In this document: positions 59,746 through 64,000 of the stretch, piece after piece
Layout: each line of letters starts with the position of its first letter
Numbering within the stretch: position 1 is the stretch's first letter
From: Paramecium tetraurelia
Lineage: Eukaryota > Ciliophora > Oligohymenophorea > Peniculida > Parameciidae
NCBI RefSeq assembly: GCF_000165425.1
Contig: NW_001799627.1
Span: forward strand, 294,272-358,271
Length of the DNA: 64,000 nucleotides
Direction of reading: 5' to 3'
Program-made: the position numbers and the translations under genes
Notes under the pieces: model-generated
Told to the model about the DNA's origin: nothing
Databases searched by the model: none
The model's input: only the letters and a program-made list of their open reading frames with translations

Positions 59746-59945
59746 GAAGCTTTGATTGTTTTGAGCATGCAGTTTTGAATTAATAAGATAAAGAGGGAAA
59801 TTAGAGTATTCAAGGTGACCAATGAAATGAAAATCAAAGAATTTTTACTTTTTATTCTGATTTGAGAGACAGTGATAATAAGAAAAATTCAAATACCGAT
59901 CTCAAAGAAGAAAATTGAAAAATAATAATATATAAAATTTATTTA

Positions 59946-60956
59946 ATGATTCAAGAAATTAAACCTGTCATAGATGAAGGAATTAATCTCAGATGCAGAT
60001 TTTATGAGAATTAGTATCCGAAAGAAAATGATTTAGTTGTTGTAGAGGTAGTGGAAGTTTAAGAAAATGCATCATACGTCGAATTATTGGAGTATGATAG
60101 AATAAGAGGCATGATTCCACCGAATGAAACAACAAGAGCATTAAAGGGCGGAATTCAAAAAGCTTTAAAAATAGGAAAAATTCAAGTTGTTAGAGTGTTG
60201 AGAGTAGATGAAGATTAAGGATACATAGATCTATCTAAGAAGAAGGTGGCCAAGGATGAAGAGCTTATGTCATTATAAAAGTTTGCAGATGGAAAAATGA
60301 TTCATTCAATTATGAGAGCCATCGCAGAAAAATGCAATATCAATATTTAGGAATTATATAAAACTATTGTATGGCCATTATAAGACAATAAATAAAATGT
60401 TTCAGTTCTTTAAATATTTAAAAATGCTTTATCAGATTAAAAGAATTTGTCAAAGCTAAATCTATCAGAATAGATTTAACTTAAATTAATGGAAGAAATA
60501 GAGAGAAGATTAAAACCAGAACCAGTTACTATCAAAACTGAATTTGACTTAATCAGTCATGACTATGCCGGAAGTCTTATTATCAAGGAAGCTCTAATCG
60601 CTGGAACAATGAAATCCACTGAAGAATGCAAACTATCAGTATTCTATAATTTAAATTTTAGTTTGAAATAAAAGCATCTCCATCTTACACTGGTAGAACA
60701 ACTACAATCTCAAGGGATGGAGTAAAAATTATGAAGGATGCTTTGGCTGAAATTGAAAATGTTATGAAAAAGTATTAAGGATAGATGAAAGTTAAAATTG
60801 AAGTATTTCATAGGATAATATATTTAGCCTAAAGTTGTTGGAAACCAACAAGCCGATTATATAGATGAAGCTGAAAATGAAGATGGAGAAGATGAATACG
60901 GGATTAATTAAGATGGTGGAGAAGGAGATGACGATGACGATATGGGAATGTAATGA
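59946..60956 (+). CDS. translation initiation factor eIF2 alpha subunit
   Basis: A 320-residue subunit of the ternary complex that brings initiator tRNA to the 40S ribosome. Introns are 60639..60661 and 60803..60827. The S1 domain has YVELLEYDRIRGMI and DEDQGYIDLSKKKV. The helical and alpha-beta domains follow, with a very acidic tail. At the regulatory loop, where Ser51 normally sits (ELSRRRIRS), this protein reads ETTRALKGG: Thr63 replaces Ser and the Arg triplet is lost. Regulation by eIF2-alpha kinases through this site may therefore be altered. Confidence 0.93.
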
Positions 60957-61660
60957 ATTATTTTAATAGTATTAAATTAAATAGTATTTATCAATTATTC
61001 AATTCTAGAATGTCTTAAATACATAAAATTATCCCACTCTTTAGAAGATATCATTTTGCTATGTGACATTGATAGTACATAGCAAATCCAACTTTAAATT
61101 TCTGATAATATTTAATACAATTTATAATTTAAATAGAGAAATATACAAACATACAATAGGAATCATACTTATTAGTATAAACTGTACTAGAATAAAATTT
61201 AAATCGAATTTACTTAATCTATATTCCTTGAGTCGTAATAATATGGGGACATCTGAATATTCTGAATTCTATAGGGAGAATTTTGCTAACTGGATTAAAG
61301 TGAATAATTATATTATGGAGCTTGAATATTGCTAATTGATACATAAGTAATTATTCTGGGTTGAGGCTGTTAAAGCAAGGGGACTATTCTTTTTGAATAA
61401 GTATTATTTTGGATCGTTCTGATAATAATAAAGTTAAATTAAGTTCGGATTATTACAAGAGTACTGTCGCTGTGGGTAATAATGCATTTAACTGTATTAA
61501 GCATTCTAAGTCCTAGTTGATGGAACATGATTCTAAAGGCAAAAGTTTAAATTTGTCTCTTCTTGACAATATTTAATTATTTCTTTAAAATTATAGACTC
61601 AAATTTAAATATTAGAACACCTAAAGATGGCATATTGTTAATTGAATTGGTTAACATGAG
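60957..61660 (+). pseudogene. gene remnants, including a TPR-like fragment
   Basis: A short frame from about 61012 breaks near 61063. From 61244 a second segment reads MGTSEYSEFYREN, then LFWVEAVKARGLFFLNKYY, and continues in another frame as SDYYKSTVAVGNNAFNCIK. The two parts need a frame shift near 61410 and no intron fits. The sequence resembles helical-repeat proteins and is probably a relic of an ancient duplicate. Confidence 0.5.
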
Positions 61661-61670
61661 AATCACTTAA

Positions 61671-62331
61671 TCATACTTTTGGTTGAATTACAATTAGGTT
61701 TAATTTATTGCCTAAATAATCTAAATAATTTACTTATAATGTGTTCTAATTTTAATTAGATAATGTCACTGACTGCTCCTATTGAAAATTTAAGTCCTCC
61801 TGTAGTTTGATTTATGTTTCTTGGAGGTCTTTTACAATTTATTTCAGGCTCTCCTGTTCTCTCTTATAATTATCAAGTTCTTAACTGCTCTCTTTTGTTT
61901 CTATTCTTAGATCAGACTCTTCCTAATTTCTTCTTCTTATATACTACAGCGTACTTCTAGAAAGATTATGATTCAACTATTACTTTAACCCTCTTTTGAA
62001 CCATCTGTGGCGAAATTCACTTTACCCAAACTAATTTCTGGTCTTTCTAAAATTATACATGTTTAGTTATCTACATTACTTTAATGATACCTGAGAAAGC
62101 TAGGATAGTTTTTATGCTTAAAATAGTTAGCTAACACTTTCGAAGACATATCACTAGGTTTGAATACTATAAAGGAAGTTCCCTCTTTGTTCCATGAAAT
62201 TAGGTCTGTTAATGAATCATTCTAAAGATAATATTTGCTTATTATACCTCTAAAATTTCATAAGTTTTTAGAAGGAACGAAGGCACATTTACTTTGAGGT
62301 GTGGAAATATATTAAGATCTTGATTTGACAT
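61671..62331 (-). CDS. heat-shock transcription factor (HSF)
   Basis: 204 residues with introns 62222..62247 (26 nt) and 62071..62090 (20 nt). Residues 10-105 form an HSF DNA-binding domain: PSFLLKTYEIL, ISWNKEGTSFIVF, YFKHKNYPSFLRQLNMYNF (joined by intron 2) and FRHRWFKRG. A Gln/Lys/Leu-rich coiled coil (HR-A/B) for trimerisation follows. The C-terminal activation region is very short. It binds heat-shock elements in the nucleus; this small form may be a modulator rather than the main activator. Confidence 0.92.
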
Positions 62332-64000
62332 AAATAATATTTTTAAGGGAATTTCAAAATTTCAAAGCACTTATAAACCACAAAATTATCGCATAAGATA
62401 CTTTTCATTAAATGATCACTCTTTTTTTTCTAATGCTATTAATATTAATTATAAATGGGTAATGACAATTAAATTTAGAAATATGAATTTATCAAAAAAA
62501 TAATTAATAATAAAAATTATTATGTCCTTTAAAAACCTCACAACCAATAATCAATTGTTAATACATTAGTACTTTTAAAAAAAATTTAATATTATTTTTA
62601 TTTTCATTGTTATTAATTATCATCCAATTCAAAATAATTAGAAAGGAATTTTCTGTCTATGTTTCAATCTTTTGAGATTTCAACCTTGAAAGCCTATTTT
62701 TAAATATTCAATAACTAGCTTTTCATTTGATATTATCGATGTATTGAGAATAAATTATCTCATGTGTATGTTGCAAAAAGGGATCTACGATTATTTCTAC
62801 ATTTCAATAGACTCCTCTAATAAACTGATGCACACAATTAAATTTCTGGACATAATTGATGAAATTATAAATCAAAACTAATTGAATCAATAGTCATGAA
62901 TGAATTTCAATGAAGCTTTAATTATCAAATCAATATTTCTGTCAACATAAACTTCTACTAACTTATTTTATTAAAAATAATTGTTAACCATAAATTCTTA
63001 TTATTTAATTATTTTTATTAAAATAGAAATTTCAAGAAGTGTTCTGGATAAAATTCATATAATTCCTTCACTTTTTTAGATGAAATGAAGTAGCAATAAA
63101 TTTAAAACCATTATTGTAAAAATCATTATTTATCAATATTTTTCTTAAATTATTAACAATTTAATAATTTTACTATACCTTTGAATTATCAAATAACAGA
63201 TGATTATTTTCTTTATTACTTTTTCTTAAATCACAAAATTTCTTAAAATAAGATATTTTCTTGAAGAACTTAAACTAAAAATTTTTATAGAATTAAATTA
63301 ATTAAAATTTCGGATAGAAATATGATTTTTGATTTCATTTATTATGCAAACATCAAACAATATATGAACAATCAGCCTTTTAGCTTTAAACTATTGAAAG
63401 TATTCATTATCTTTTCAGAAATTTTAAATTTAGCATCAACAATTATCTATTAAAACTTTTTTAACAGCAATTCAGTAAATGGTAAAGAATAATTTGTTAG
63501 ATTTAAGATTTAAGTACCTTTCATTCCCAAACTATTTGTAATTCATAAATAAGTATTTTTGGAGGTTAGACAATCTTAAAAGTTAATTAATGCTCTTCAT
63601 ATGCTTATGATTAGTTAATTTATAAAACGCTTGAACTTAATCCACACTATTCAATAATTTTCTCTTTCAAATTTTGGAGGTAATATTTATTAATATAATT
63701 AGAATTGATTAATAGAATGATAAATATTTTTACATATATATTGACAATTAATAAGTTCATGGAATCATTTATTCACATATAAGTAGTCCTTCAAACTTGT
63801 GTGAAAGCACAAATTATAAAGATTAATATTTTTCTATAAGCAAGATAATTGATCATTCAAGCACAACTGTTTTTATTGTAATGTTAGCTTAAAGAGGGAT
63901 TTGGGGAGTATCTGAATTTGTAAATATCAATTGAGTCGTGTCCAACAGGATGTTTTTCATTGTAACAAAGATCAATGTTTAGATTAATATTTTATATTTT
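62332..64000. other. gene-poor AT-rich end of window
   Basis: No gene could be supported. Short plus-strand segments (for example around 62730-62850, LSHVYVAKRDLRLFLHF) look like protein fragments but are broken. A stretch near 62900 resembles 59735 (both read MNxFNEAL-like), hinting at scattered copies of a related decayed gene. Confidence 0.45.

Overview
The window reads as ciliate macronuclear DNA and most resembles Paramecium. It is very AT-rich. TAA and TAG occur throughout every real gene at glutamine positions, and only TGA ends genes. Coding regions are cut by tiny introns (mostly 20-31 nt, GTA...TAG) that restore frame exactly. Genes are dense and lie on both strands with short spacers. 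Standard-code ORF calling therefore shatters almost every gene. The models below were rebuilt by hand with TGA as the only stop and with explicit introns; for most multi-exon genes the exon sum divides by three.

Layout. 0-10 kb: two-TM membrane protein, class I aldolase, aspartate aminotransferase, tRNA-Trp(CCA), and a 1,526-residue multi-TM/PAS protein like the 'tiny macrocysts' family. 10-18 kb: gene-poor, with kinase-like and other decayed fragments and a truncated copy of the next gene that contains a 140-N assembly gap. 18-23.8 kb: intact 1,813-residue coiled-coil protein. 24-35 kb: PH-like/kinase protein, FHA-BRCT protein, CPBP-type protease, capping protein beta, a possible permuted papain-fold membrane protein, cAMP-receptor-like GPCR, secreted CX3C protein, RRS1, ubiquitin-like and other small proteins, MATE transporter. 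35-45 kb: second kinase, cytochrome-b5-domain protein, copine, Myb/SANT protein, coiled-coil protein. 44.6-52 kb: aquaporin, Trm112-like protein, cyclic-nucleotide-binding-domain K+ channel with a zinc knuckle, dihydrolipoamide dehydrogenase, Q-rich ZC2HC1 protein. 52-62.4 kb: CDPK, third kinase, myristoylatable protein, mitochondrial carrier, Rab GTPase, eIF2-alpha, heat-shock factor, plus pseudogene remnants. The last 1.7 kb holds no gene I can support.

Themes. Genes are not arranged as operons. Core metabolism (aldolase, AspAT, DLD) and translation/ribosome assembly (eIF2-alpha, RRS1) sit beside signalling genes: four kinases, copine, GPCR, Rab, K+ channel, aquaporin, HSF. Several otherwise convincing genes need one single-base correction, often in an A/T run: the PH-kinase, RRS1, Rab, copine and an aldolase splice donor. 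This suggests either assembly indels or early decay. Product names come from recognised motifs and domain order, not from database searches.
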